From contig CAMAXP010000001.1 in NCBI GenBank assembly GCA_945862265.1, positions 114,188 through 178,187 of the forward strand: 64,000 nt of DNA, read 5' to 3'. The notes below the pieces were generated by a model. It was not told the origin of the DNA and did not search any database. It worked only from the letters and a program-made list of their open reading frames with translations. The translations under genes were made by a program, and so were the position numbers. Shown one piece after another: positions 28,303 to 36,864 of the stretch. The DNA comes from Bordetella parapertussis. GTDB lineage: Bacteria > Pseudomonadota > Gammaproteobacteria > Burkholderiales > SG8-39. Every line of letters starts with the position of its first letter. The stretch's first letter is position 1.

Positions 28303-28316
28303 CCGTACTGTCCGTT

Positions 28317-28607
28317 TCAGATCGGGCGGGCTTCTGCGATGACTCGGCCGCGAAAACTCTCGGGCAGACTGCCGGCGGTGATGACTTCGACCCGGACGCC
28401 AAGCAGGCGTTCAAGTTCCAGTTCGATCCCGGCCAGGTCGAGCAGCGACGTATCCGAGGTCGAGTCGACCAGCAGATCGAGGTCGCTACCTTCGCGGTCT
28501 ACGCCGTGTAGTACCGAGCCGAAGACCCGTGGATTGCGGGCGCGTCGCTCTGCAACGATCCGGCGAATCGCTTCGCGATGGGTGTTGAGGGCTATGGAAG
28601 GCTTCAT
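28317..28607 (-). CDS. mntA: MntA-like nucleotidyltransferase antitoxin
   Basis: A 96-residue minimal nucleotidyltransferase. The active site is GSVLHGVDREGSDLDLLVD, with the GS and the DxD metal ligands intact. MntA antitoxins neutralise HepT by AMPylating the tyrosine in its HxY motif. The start is ATG 28607 (MKPSIALNTHREAIRR). Upstream, CCGGAT/ATCCGG arms (28640-28645 and 28656-28661) form a possible operator. The pair sits in a small region of more AT-rich DNA. Confidence 0.92.
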   Translation of the reverse strand: MKPSIALNTHREAIRRIVAERRARNPRVFGSVLHGVDREGSDLDLLVDSTSDTSLLDLAGIELELERLLGVRVEVITAGSLPESFRGRVIAEARPI

Positions 28608-28701
28608 GTTGGGGCTCCAAGTGTGCAACCTTAACGCATCCGGATGGCATATGGAATCCGGCAAAGCGCCTCGCCCGATGATTTCTGTGCCGGAGAGCTT
28701 C

Positions 28702-29157
28702 TCAGTACACCCCGAGAGCGAGTCCTGCGGCCAGCGCCGCACCGAGTTCCTCGCACTGCGCCAGCACCTCCGGCGTGACTTCCTTCAGCGCTAGGATGGG
28801 CTCCTGCACCTTCTTCAGTCGCAGCCCCGTGACGATGCGCTCGACCGAGGCGATTGCCCCAGCGCCATCCTGCCCGGCCGAGACCAGCAGCGCCCAGGGC
28901 CGTCCGGCCACCTTGCCCTCGCACTCGTAGAAGATGCGCTCGAGGAAGTCCTTCATCATCCCGGACAGGGAGCCGAAGTTTTCCGGGGTGCCGAGCACAA
29001 GGGCATCGGCTTCAAGCACGTCCTGCGGCCCGGCGTCGGCGCAGCGGAGCATCCGCACCTGCACGCCCGCCTCGCTGGCCGCACCCCTGGCGACCGCTTC
29101 GGCCAGCTGCGTGGTCTTCACGCCGCGCGTGTGCCAGACGATGAGGAGCGTCTTCAT
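28702..29157 (-). CDS. Flavodoxin-fold NAD(P)H-dependent oxidoreductase
   Basis: A 151-residue flavoprotein of the flavodoxin/WrbA-like group. The phosphate loop region is WHTRGVKTTQLAEAVARG, and the FMN-contacting GTPENFGSLSGMMKDFLERIF motif lies at about residues 56-76. It is probably a quinone or FMN reductase; the substrate is unknown. Its ATG overlaps the stop of mtfA (ATGA), so it is co-translated with the peptidase. Confidence 0.85.
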   Translation of the reverse strand: MKTLLIVWHTRGVKTTQLAEAVARGAASEAGVQVRMLRCADAGPQDVLEADALVLGTPENFGSLSGMMKDFLERIFYECEGKVAGRPWALLVSAGQDGAGAIASVERIVTGLRLKKVQEPILALKEVTPEVLAQCEELGAALAAGLALGVY

Positions 29158-29927
29158 GCCGGGAGCCTCAGCGCCGGATCCTGCCGGTAGAACAGGGTGA
29201 ATTGCGTGTAGAGGTCCGGGTAGCGTCGCTTCAGTTCGCCGGGCGCTTCGAAGAACGCCTCGCTCGCCACCGCGAAGAATTCAGCGGGCGCTTCCGAGGC
29301 ATAAGGGTCCAGCCAGGTGTCCTTGTCGCGATCCACTGCGTCGCAGAATCCGGTGTAGGCCTCTTCGAGCACCGCGCGCCACAGCGCCGGGTCCATCCCG
29401 GCGTGGAGCAGCGGCATGCCGTCGGCCTGGCCGTTACGCATGTCGAGCTTGTGTGCGAACTCGTGGATCACTACGTTGGCGCCGCCCTCGGCGACGCGGC
29501 CGGCCTCGCCCACGGCCTGCCATGAAAGGATCACCGGGCCACCTTCCCACGATTCACCGACGAGTTCGTCTTCCCACTCGTGCATCACCCCGTTCTCGTC
29601 GAACTCCTCGTGCTTCACGCGGAATTCGCCCGGGTAGACGAGGACGCCGACCCAGCCGTCATACCACTGCAGCCCGAGCTCCAGCACGGGCAGGCAGGCC
29701 TGGATCGCGATCGACAGCCGGTCGGCGTCGCCGAGTTGGACGCCATCCAGCGGGGAGAGCGACTTCTCGGCGAGGAAGACGATCGCCATTTCCTTCAGGC
29801 GCTGTTCCTTCCCGGCGGGCAGGCCCGCGAGGAAGGGCAGGGCGGAGGTCGCCCGGCGCCAGAGCGTTGCGTCGATCGCATGCTTTTGGAGGAGGCGCTT
29901 GCGCTTCCAGTCCCGCAACCACCCCAT
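29154..29927 (-). CDS. mtfA: MtfA-family zinc peptidase
   Basis: A 257-residue M90 (MtfA/DgsA anti-repressor) protein. The zinc motif HEFAHKLD lies at about residues 153-160, with a downstream conserved SEAPAEFFAVASEAFFEAP supplying the third-ligand region. E. coli MtfA is an aminopeptidase that interacts with Mlc to tune glucose PTS expression; whether that holds here is unknown. ATG 29927 (MGWLRDWKRKRLL) is the family start. The gene sits 1 nt after the EamA gene stop and overlaps the flavodoxin gene. Confidence 0.93.
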   Translation of the reverse strand: MGWLRDWKRKRLLQKHAIDATLWRRATSALPFLAGLPAGKEQRLKEMAIVFLAEKSLSPLDGVQLGDADRLSIAIQACLPVLELGLQWYDGWVGVLVYPGEFRVKHEEFDENGVMHEWEDELVGESWEGGPVILSWQAVGEAGRVAEGGANVVIHEFAHKLDMRNGQADGMPLLHAGMDPALWRAVLEEAYTGFCDAVDRDKDTWLDPYASEAPAEFFAVASEAFFEAPGELKRRYPDLYTQFTLFYRQDPALRLPA

Positions 29928-29928
29928 G

Positions 29929-30888
29929 TCAGGCCTTCCCGGGGGCGGTTCCGCGCTTGTCCCGCGATGCGAGCCAGATGCCGCCAAAGATCAGCGCGAC
30001 GCCGACAAGGTGGTACAGGTGCAGGCGCTCGCCGAGGAAGGCAATGGCCATCACCGTGCCGAACACCGGTACGAGGTACAGGTACGTGCCCGCGCGCGCC
30101 GCGCCGATTTCGCCGACTGCGCGGTTCCACATCAGGTAATTGAGTACCGCCGGGAACGCGCCGAGGTAAAGGACCCCGAGCACCGACGCCGTGCCGACCT
30201 TCAGCCCGCCCCCGGTGGCCATTTCGTAGGCGAAGAGCGGGGTCAGCTGCAGCACCCCGACCGCCATCAGCGCGAAGAGGAAGCTGAACGGGTGCAGGCC
30301 CACCGGCTTCCAGCGCAGGCAAACGGTGTACGTGGCCCACATGCACACGTTGGCGAGCAGCCACAGGTCGCCTCGGTTGAACTGCAGGGCCAGCGCCGCC
30401 TGCAGGTCGAGCTTCGAGGCGATGGCGAGGATCCCTGCGCAGGAAATGGCCACGCCCGCGATCGCGGCCGGCCCGATGCGCTCATGCACCAGGAAGTAGC
30501 TGAGCACGGGAATCAACGCCGGGGTCACCGACTGGATCAGCAGCGCGTTGGTGGCCGTGGTGTCCTGCACGCCGAAGTAGCCGATGCCGTTGTAGAGGCC
30601 CGTGCCGGTGAGGCTGAGCAGCGCGATCGATTTCCACTGGGCGCGCAGCCTGGTTGCATCACGGACCACATGGGGCCACGCGAACGGCGCGAGGATCGCC
30701 ACGGCGCAGGTCCAGCGCCAGAAGGACAGCGTAAACGGCGTGGATTCCGAGATGACTGCGCGTGCGACCACCCAGTGCCCGCCCCAAAAGAGGGCGGCCA
30801 GCACCAGCAGGAAGGGCGCGGAGCGGTAAAAGCGGGCGGAGTCAGGCAATGCGGCGGAGCGTTGCGGCTTCTGGTGCGAGGCAAACAT
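29929..30888 (-). CDS. EamA/DMT-family transporter
   Basis: A 319-residue ten-helix drug/metabolite transporter. The first EamA repeat runs from APFLLVLAALFWGGHWVVARAV to about residue 155, and the second from GDLWLLANVCMWATYTV to IFGGIWLAS. It is a probable exporter of small metabolites or amino acids; the substrate is unknown. ATG 30888 gives the family-like start; the longer frame upstream is antisense to relA. First gene of a three-gene operon with mtfA and the flavodoxin-like gene. Confidence 0.88.
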   Translation of the reverse strand: MFASHQKPQRSAALPDSARFYRSAPFLLVLAALFWGGHWVVARAVISESTPFTLSFWRWTCAVAILAPFAWPHVVRDATRLRAQWKSIALLSLTGTGLYNGIGYFGVQDTTATNALLIQSVTPALIPVLSYFLVHERIGPAAIAGVAISCAGILAIASKLDLQAALALQFNRGDLWLLANVCMWATYTVCLRWKPVGLHPFSFLFALMAVGVLQLTPLFAYEMATGGGLKVGTASVLGVLYLGAFPAVLNYLMWNRAVGEIGAARAGTYLYLVPVFGTVMAIAFLGERLHLYHLVGVALIFGGIWLASRDKRGTAPGKA

Positions 30889-30914
30889 TATGCACTTGGG
30901 GATAAAATCGCGGC

Positions 30915-33125
30915 ATGGTTTCGGTTGTACCCCTTCACTCGCCCGACCAACGCGGCGAGCTCCTCGATTCGATCGGCCAGGACCTCGCGCAGGCCGACCG
31001 CGAAGTGCTCGTGCGCGCGCTCGAGTTCGCCGAACCGCTTTACGCCGGGCACACGCTCTCGACCGGGGAGGCGGTGTGGCCGCACGCGCTGGGCCTGGCG
31101 GTGAGCCTTGCCGCAATCGGCATGGATGCGCCTTCGCGCGCATCGGGCATCCTGTTTGCCGCGCCCAAGTACCTCGCCAAGCCCGATGAGTTGCGCGAGA
31201 AATTCGGCGCGGAAATCGCCAGCCTCGCCGCCGGCGTCGAAAAGCTCTACCAGCTGCGCGTGTCCACGCGTCCCGGCCGCGGCGGCAAGCCCTCGGACGA
31301 CGAGCAGGAGAAGCAGTCCGAGGTCCTGCGCAAGATGGTGCTCGCGATGGTCGAGGACATCCGCGTGGTGTTGATACGGCTGGCCAGCCGTACGCAGACG
31401 CTGCGCTTTTTCGCCAAGAACCCGAATGCGGAGCGCGAAAGCTACGCGCAGGAGTCGCTCGACATCTACGCACCGCTCGCGAACCGGCTCGGGATGTGGC
31501 AGCTGAAGTGGGAGATCGAGGACCTGTCGCTGCGCTTCATCGACGCCGAGGGCTACAAGCGCGTCGCCCAGATGCTCGATGAAAAGCGCGCCGAGCGCGA
31601 GGCGTTCATCCAGAGCGTGACCGGGCAGCTCGCGCGCGAGCTAGAGTCGGCCGGCGTGCATGCCCAGATCCAGGGCCGGCCCAAGCACATCTTCTCGATC
31701 TACAACAAGATGCGCGCCAAGGACCTGGCCTTCTCCGAGATCTTCGACGTGCGCGCGGTGCGCGTGATCGTCGATTCGCTGAAGGACTGCTATTCGGCCC
31801 TCGGCATCGTGCACAACCTGTGGACGCCGATCCCACAGGAGTTCGACGACTACATCTCGCGTCCCAAGGCCAACCTGTACCGCAGCCTGCACACGGCCGT
31901 GATCGGCCCGGACGGGCGCGCGCTGGAAGTGCAGATCCGCACGCAGGAGATGCACCAGCACGCCGAGTTCGGCGTGGCCGCGCACTGGCGTTACAAGGAG
32001 GCCGGGGCCGGCTCGCGCGCCGAAGGCGCCTTCGACGAGAAGATCGCGTGGCTGCGGCAGTTGCTGGCGTGGCGCGACGAGGTGGCGGATTCGGCGGCGT
32101 GGGTGGAGCAGTTCAAGCAGGCGGCGCTGGACGACACGGTGTACGTGATGACGCCGCAGGGCCGGGTGATTGACCTGCCCGCGGGATCGACGCCGATCGA
32201 CTTCGCCTATGCGCTGCACACCGACCTCGGGCACCACTGCCGCGGGGCCAAGGTCGACGGGCACATGGTGCCGCTCGACACGCCGCTGAAGAACGGCCAG
32301 CGCGTCGAGATCGTCTCGGCCAAGGTGGGCGGGCCTTCGCGCGACTGGCTGAACGCGGAACTCGGCTACCTCAAGAGCCATCGCGCGCGGCAGAAGGTGC
32401 GCCAGTGGTTCAACAACCAGGCGCTGGCCGATACGGTGGCTACCGGCCGTGCCATCGTCGAGCGCGAGATGAACCGCGAAGGCGAGGGCCGCGCCAAGCT
32501 CGACACGCTGGCGGCCACGCTCGGCTTCGCCAAGCCCGACGACCTTTTCGCGGCCGCAGCGCGGGACGAAGTGAACCTGCGCCAGATCCAGGTTGCGCTG
32601 CGCACCCTGGTGCGTGGCGAGGCGGCGCCTGCGCCCGTCGAGCCGGCCGGTCCCGCGATGCGAAAGCCCAAGGCGGGCGGCGGCGACAGCGGCATCCTTA
32701 TCGTGGGGATCGATCACCTGCTTACGCAGCTTGCCGGGTGCTGCAAGCCCGTGCCACCCGACCCGATCCGCGGCTTCGTCACGCGCGGTCGCGGGGTGTC
32801 CATCCATCGTGAGGACTGCCCGAGCTTCCACAACCTGGCGGACAAGCACCCCGAGCGGGTGATCGACGCCGACTGGGGCGCAAAGAACATCGGCGCGTTC
32901 TCGGTCGACATGGTGATCGTCGCCGCGGACCGCCAGGGGCTGCTGCGCGATGTCGGCGAAGCGCTTGCGCGCGAGAAGATCAACGTCACCGCGGTGAACA
33001 CCCAGTCCAAGCAGGACCTCGCCTACATGCGTTTCACCTGCGAGGTCGCCGACCTCGAGCAGTTGCGCCGGGCGATCTCCGTGGTAAAAGACGTCTCGGG
33101 CGTGCTGCGCGTTTCGCGGGGCTGA
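30915..33125 (+). CDS. relA: RelA-type (p)ppGpp synthetase
   Basis: A 736-residue long RSH protein. The N-terminal hydrolase domain lacks the HD pair: the region reads GILFAAPKYL where SpoT has a His-Asp, so hydrolysis is not expected. The synthetase domain (about 235-355) contains GRPKHIFSIYNKM, LFDVRAVRV-like FDVRAVRVIV, and EFDDYISRPKANLYRSLHT, with the acidic EFDD motif typical of RelA rather than SpoT. TGS (about 400-460), a CC-containing zinc-finger-like region (LAGCCKPVPPDP) and a C-terminal ACT domain follow. It makes (p)ppGpp on stalled ribosomes. It is divergent from the EamA gene by 26 bp. Confidence 0.95.
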   Translation: MVSVVPLHSPDQRGELLDSIGQDLAQADREVLVRALEFAEPLYAGHTLSTGEAVWPHALGLAVSLAAIGMDAPSRASGILFAAPKYLAKPDELREKFGAEIASLAAGVEKLYQLRVSTRPGRGGKPSDDEQEKQSEVLRKMVLAMVEDIRVVLIRLASRTQTLRFFAKNPNAERESYAQESLDIYAPLANRLGMWQLKWEIEDLSLRFIDAEGYKRVAQMLDEKRAEREAFIQSVTGQLARELESAGVHAQIQGRPKHIFSIYNKMRAKDLAFSEIFDVRAVRVIVDSLKDCYSALGIVHNLWTPIPQEFDDYISRPKANLYRSLHTAVIGPDGRALEVQIRTQEMHQHAEFGVAAHWRYKEAGAGSRAEGAFDEKIAWLRQLLAWRDEVADSAAWVEQFKQAALDDTVYVMTPQGRVIDLPAGSTPIDFAYALHTDLGHHCRGAKVDGHMVPLDTPLKNGQRVEIVSAKVGGPSRDWLNAELGYLKSHRARQKVRQWFNNQALADTVATGRAIVEREMNREGEGRAKLDTLAATLGFAKPDDLFAAAARDEVNLRQIQVALRTLVRGEAAPAPVEPAGPAMRKPKAGGGDSGILIVGIDHLLTQLAGCCKPVPPDPIRGFVTRGRGVSIHREDCPSFHNLADKHPERVIDADWGAKNIGAFSVDMVIVAADRQGLLRDVGEALAREKINVTAVNTQSKQDLAYMRFTCEVADLEQLRRAISVVKDVSGVLRVSRG

Positions 33126-33158
33126 GCGCCCGGACCGGGCCACTCTGGGAGTACCAAG

Positions 33159-33980
33159 ATGCAGGAAATCCTGAACCATCCGGCCGTGCAGGGCGGTGTG
33201 GCCCCGTTTGTCGTCGGGCTGGTCGCCACGCTCCTCTTCGCCCCTGCGCGCTTGGCGGGCCTCGCGGCCATCGCGGGGTTTGCCGTCACCGTCTGGCTGG
33301 TCGGCGGATTCAGCTTCGTGCCGCTCACCGCCACGCGAAAAATCATCCTCGTGAGCCTGGCGGCCGCGGTGGCCGGCGTATGCGCGGACCTCGCGTTCAA
33401 GCCCACGCGCGCTTCCGGCATGGTGCTCGGGGTGGTGTTCGGCGCAGTCGCGGCCTGGGTGTTCTGGACCGTGCTCGCGCAAAAGCCGATGAAGGACGCG
33501 CTCCTCTTGGGCGGAGGCGTCAGCGTGCTCGTGGCGTGGCTGGTGGCTACGGCGCACTCGCTGCGCGACGCGCCAGTGCGCGCGGGTGCGGCGGGACTCA
33601 CCCTCGGCCTCGGTGTCGGGATCGCCGCCATCCTTGCGGCTTCGGCCTCCTACGGCCAGTACGGCATGGCGATGGGCGCCGCCTGCGGCGGATACCTGCT
33701 GGTGCAGATGATCCGCGGGCGCACCGCCGCGGCGGGCGCGACGCTCACCCTCGTAGTCGGCGCGACGCTCGGATTGGTGGCCGGCGGCGCGTTCATGCTG
33801 GCCGAGCTGCCCTGGGTTGCGTTGCCGGCGTTGGCACTGGTACCTTTGGCCGCCCGGATCCCGTTGCCGGCCGGCTTGCCCGTCTGGGGCGAGGCGGTGC
33901 TGGCTTCGGTGCTCGGTGGAATACCCGCCGCTGCCGCGTGTTTCCTCGTATGGCAGTCCAGCCGGGGCAGTGTTGGCTGA
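33159..33980 (+). CDS. Polytopic membrane protein of unknown function
   Basis: A 273-residue hydrophobic protein with about eight predicted helices (for example VAPFVVGLVATLLFAP, LAGLAAIAGFAVTVWLVGG, ASGMVLGVVFGAVAAWVFW). No conserved motif is recognised. It starts 33 bp after relA and is probably in the same transcript. A transport or envelope role is possible, but nothing in the sequence decides it. Confidence 0.7.
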   Translation: MQEILNHPAVQGGVAPFVVGLVATLLFAPARLAGLAAIAGFAVTVWLVGGFSFVPLTATRKIILVSLAAAVAGVCADLAFKPTRASGMVLGVVFGAVAAWVFWTVLAQKPMKDALLLGGGVSVLVAWLVATAHSLRDAPVRAGAAGLTLGLGVGIAAILAASASYGQYGMAMGAACGGYLLVQMIRGRTAAAGATLTLVVGATLGLVAGGAFMLAELPWVALPALALVPLAARIPLPAGLPVWGEAVLASVLGGIPAAAACFLVWQSSRGSVG

Positions 33981-34029
33981 AGCCTTGCCCCTAACCCTCT
34001 TTTCACCCGTCCCGAAAAGGAACACCCGC

Positions 34030-34617
34030 ATGAAGAAAATCCTCCTTGCAGCGCTCGTCGCGGCCACCCCGTTCGCCGCCAATGCCGCCCCCGAGAATTT
34101 CACGCTCGACCCGACGCACACCTACCCGCATTTCGCGGTCGACCACCTCGGAGTGTCCACCATGTGGGGGCGCTTCGGCAAGACCACCGGCAAGTTCATG
34201 ATCGACCACGCCGCCAAGAAGGCGAGCATCGAGCTGGTCGTGGAGACCGCCTCGATCGACACCGGCGACAACGTGCGCGGCAACCGCCCGCGCGCCCGCG
34301 ACGAGCACCTGCGGAATGCCGACTTCTTCAACGTGCAGGAATTCCCGACCATGACCTACAAGTCGACGAACGTGAAGTTCGCCGGCGAGAACCCCTCGGA
34401 GATCGAAGGGCAGCTCACGCTGCTCGGCGTCACCAAGCCGCTCGCGCTGAAGGTCGACCGCTGGGTCTGCAAGGACAACCCCAACAACAAGAAGCCGATG
34501 TGCGGCGGCAATGCCTCGGGCTCGTTCAAGCGCTCGGATTTCGGCATGAAGTTCGCGATCCCCAACGTCGGCGACGAGGTGAAGCTGTTCATCGAGGTGG
34601 AAGGGTTCAAGGACTAG
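34030..34617 (+). CDS. YceI-family periplasmic protein
   Basis: A 195-residue exported lipocalin-like beta-barrel protein. ATG 34030 (RBS AAAAGGA) starts a signal peptide MKKILLAALVAATPFAANA. YceI features are FTLDPTHTYPHFAVDHLGVSTMWGRF, an RDEHLRNADFFNVQEFPTM segment, and GQLTLLGVTKPLAL. YceI relatives bind isoprenoids or amphiphilic ligands in the periplasm. A strong terminator follows at 34681. Confidence 0.93.
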   Translation: MKKILLAALVAATPFAANAAPENFTLDPTHTYPHFAVDHLGVSTMWGRFGKTTGKFMIDHAAKKASIELVVETASIDTGDNVRGNRPRARDEHLRNADFFNVQEFPTMTYKSTNVKFAGENPSEIEGQLTLLGVTKPLALKVDRWVCKDNPNNKKPMCGGNASGSFKRSDFGMKFAIPNVGDEVKLFIEVEGFKD

Positions 34618-34680
34618 CAACCCGACGACGCGAAATAGTCACGGTCACAATCTTCATACTCGCGTCCTCTCCGCTTCACG

Positions 34681-34705
34681 AACGGGCCGCACTGCGGCCC
34701 GTTTT
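34681..34705 (+). terminator. Rho-independent terminator after the YceI gene
   Basis: Arms AACGGGCCGCA and TGCGGCCCGTT form a GC-rich hairpin followed by TTTT-AATTT. This is a classic intrinsic terminator that ends the YceI transcript and separates it from the phosphate region that begins at 34764. Confidence 0.85.
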
Positions 34706-34763
34706 AATTTGCGCGTAGCATTAACGTCACGAGACTGAAACTTTGGCGGCGCAGCATGTGCGC

Positions 34764-35939
34764 ATGGCGTCGATCTCGATAGGTTCAGTCAGCAAGTCCT
34801 TCGGCGAAGTCGCTGTGCTGCGCGACGTATCACTCGATATCGCGGACGGGGAGTTCGTCACCCTCCTCGGTCCCTCGGGGTGCGGAAAGTCCACCCTGCT
34901 GCGCCTGATTGCGGGTCTGGAGGCCGCGGACGCCGGCAGCGTGCGCATTGGCGACACCGACGTCACTTCATTGCCGCCGCGGTCTCGCGATGTGGCCATG
35001 GTGTTCCAGTCCTACGCGCTGTACCCGCACCTCACGGTGTTCGAAAACATGGCCGTGCCATTGCGCATGCGCAGGCTCGGGCCGTTGCAGCGCCTGCCGC
35101 TCATCGGCGGCCTCCTGCCGGGCGCGCGACTGAAACTGGACGCGATCGCTGCGGACGTGCAGCGCGTCGCCGCGCAACTCGACATACAGCCCCTGTTGGC
35201 GCGCAAACCCGGCCAGCTCTCGGGTGGGCAACGCCAGCGCGTGGCGGTTGGTCGCGCGATGGTGCGCGAGCCCGCGGCATTCCTGATGGATGAGCCCCTG
35301 TCCAACCTGGATGCGAAGTTGCGGGTGCACATGCGCACGGAGATCGCGCAATTGCACCGGACGCTGGCGACAACGTTCGTCTACGTGACGCACGACCAGG
35401 CCGAGGCGATGACGATGTCCGACCGCGTGGCCGTGATGCTCGCCGGGCGAGTGCTGCAAGTCGGCACCCCGGACGCGATCTACCATGACCCGGCCAACCT
35501 GGCGGTGGCCGAGTTCGTCGGCAGCCCGCGCATCAACCTGCTGAATGGAAGGTTCGATGGGGAGTGTGTCCGATGCCCCGGGGGACGGATTGCCGTGAAG
35601 CTGGAGGTCGCGGCGGGCCAGGATGTGCGCGTCGGCTTTCGCTGCGAATCCGCAACGCTCGCCCCGGATGGTGAGGGCGATCTTCGCGGCGAGGTGGCGC
35701 ACCTCGAGAACCTGGGGTCGGACGTGCTCGTCCATGTTCGCGTCTCGGCAAGCAAGGCTCCGGTCGTGATACGAACTGCATCCTCTCCCGGCGTCGGCGG
35801 ATTCCGTGTGGGCGACGCCATCGGCTTGCGCACGGGGCATCGCCTGCTCGCTTTCGACCGGGACGGCACGCGCATAGGCGTACTGCACACCGGCGGACTG
35901 GACGAAGCGACGGCGACATCGCAAGTGGCCCATGCCTGA
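34764..35939 (+). CDS. ugpC: Sugar/glycerol-phosphate ABC importer ATPase (UgpC/MalK type)
   Basis: A 391-residue ATPase with the regulatory C-terminal TOBE domain. Walker A LLGPSGCGKSTLLRLIAG, Q-loop VFQSYALYPHLTV, signature LSGGQRQRVAVGRAM, Walker B FLMDEPLSNLDAKLR and switch VTHDQAEAMTMSDR are present. A roughly 20-residue insertion (RLGPLQRLPLIGGLLPGARL) follows the Q-loop. ATG 34764 (MASISIGSVSKSFG) is the family start. It is first in an operon with two permeases, a binding protein and a phosphodiesterase; that context favours glycerophosphodiester or glycerol-3-phosphate import over sugar import. A weak Pho-box-like site lies at 34724-34741. Confidence 0.85.
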   Translation: MASISIGSVSKSFGEVAVLRDVSLDIADGEFVTLLGPSGCGKSTLLRLIAGLEAADAGSVRIGDTDVTSLPPRSRDVAMVFQSYALYPHLTVFENMAVPLRMRRLGPLQRLPLIGGLLPGARLKLDAIAADVQRVAAQLDIQPLLARKPGQLSGGQRQRVAVGRAMVREPAAFLMDEPLSNLDAKLRVHMRTEIAQLHRTLATTFVYVTHDQAEAMTMSDRVAVMLAGRVLQVGTPDAIYHDPANLAVAEFVGSPRINLLNGRFDGECVRCPGGRIAVKLEVAAGQDVRVGFRCESATLAPDGEGDLRGEVAHLENLGSDVLVHVRVSASKAPVVIRTASSPGVGGFRVGDAIGLRTGHRLLAFDRDGTRIGVLHTGGLDEATATSQVAHA

Positions 35940-36864
35940 GCAGACCCTGGCGCTTCGCGGCGCCTTCATGGCGCGCCCCGTTCTGCCGAAAGCCTTCGTA
36001 CAGAGCACGACCGCATGGACGCTGGCTGCGCCCGCGGCGGTGCTGATGGCCCTGATGCTGGTCGGACCGACCCTGGCGGTGGTGGCGCTGGCCTTTACGG
36101 ATTACCAGCTCGGAGCGCAGTCGCTCGAGTGGATCGGCCTCGGCAATTTCCGTGACCTGGTGAACGATCGCACCTTCTGGAAGTCGCTCTCGAACACGCT
36201 TCTCTATGCGGCGATCGTGGTGACCGGTTCGGTGGCGCTCGGGCTCGGCGCGGCGCTGTTGATCGAGTCGGGCACGAGCCTGCGCGCCTTCTATCGCGCC
36301 GTGTTCTTCATCCCCGTGATGTCCACGCTGATCGCCATGGCCATCGCTTGGGAGTTCATGCTCCATCCGGGGTTCGGCCTCGTGAACCTGGCGCTGAAAT
36401 CCGTCGGCATCGCCGGGCCGAACTGGCTGCGCACGGAGGGCCTCGCCCTGTACGTGCTCGCCGTGATCGGCATCTGGCAGCAGTTCGGGTTCAACATGGT
36501 GCTGTTCCTCGCCGGCCTGGTGTCGATTCCCCGCCTGCTGTACGAGGCCGCGGCAATGGACGGCGCTTCGAGTCCCTGGGAAAGGTTCAGGCTGGTCACC
36601 TGGCCGATGCTCGGTCCGGTGACGCTGTTCGTGGTCGTGATCAGCGCGATCCGCGCGTTCCAGGTGTTCGATACGGTCGCCGTGCTGACCAAGGGCGGCC
36701 CCAACAAGTCGACTGAGGTCCTGCTGTACTCGATGTACGCGGAAGGGTTCGAGTTCTTCCGCTCCGGGTATGCCTCGGCGATCACGGTCGTCTTCCTCCT
36801 GCTGGTGCTGGCCGTCACCGTCATCAAGGCGCGCGTGATGGAAAAGCGGGTGCACTACGCATGA
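35932..36864 (+). CDS. ugpA: ABC importer permease, UgpA/MalF type
   Basis: A 310-residue inner-membrane permease with six hydrophobic helices and the EAA loop that docks the ATPase (YEAAAMDGASSPWERFRLVTWP, about residues 203-224). It overlaps ugpC by 8 bp and ugpE by 4 bp. It pairs with UgpE to form the translocation channel. The substrate, glycerol-3-phosphate or glycerophosphodiester, is inferred from the linked phosphodiesterase, not from the permease itself. Confidence 0.82.
   Translation: MPEQTLALRGAFMARPVLPKAFVQSTTAWTLAAPAAVLMALMLVGPTLAVVALAFTDYQLGAQSLEWIGLGNFRDLVNDRTFWKSLSNTLLYAAIVVTGSVALGLGAALLIESGTSLRAFYRAVFFIPVMSTLIAMAIAWEFMLHPGFGLVNLALKSVGIAGPNWLRTEGLALYVLAVIGIWQQFGFNMVLFLAGLVSIPRLLYEAAAMDGASSPWERFRLVTWPMLGPVTLFVVVISAIRAFQVFDTVAVLTKGGPNKSTEVLLYSMYAEGFEFFRSGYASAITVVFLLLVLAVTVIKARVMEKRVHYA

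Noticed and set aside
34724..34741. Possible Pho box before the ugpC-like gene
   Set aside because: Only 11 of 18 positions match and the hexamer at the right distance (CAGCAT) is poor; noted but not called as a feature.
35533..36855. A 440-codon minus-strand frame across ugpC and ugpA
   Set aside because: Composition is typical of an antisense frame of a GC-rich gene, and both plus-strand genes are certain.
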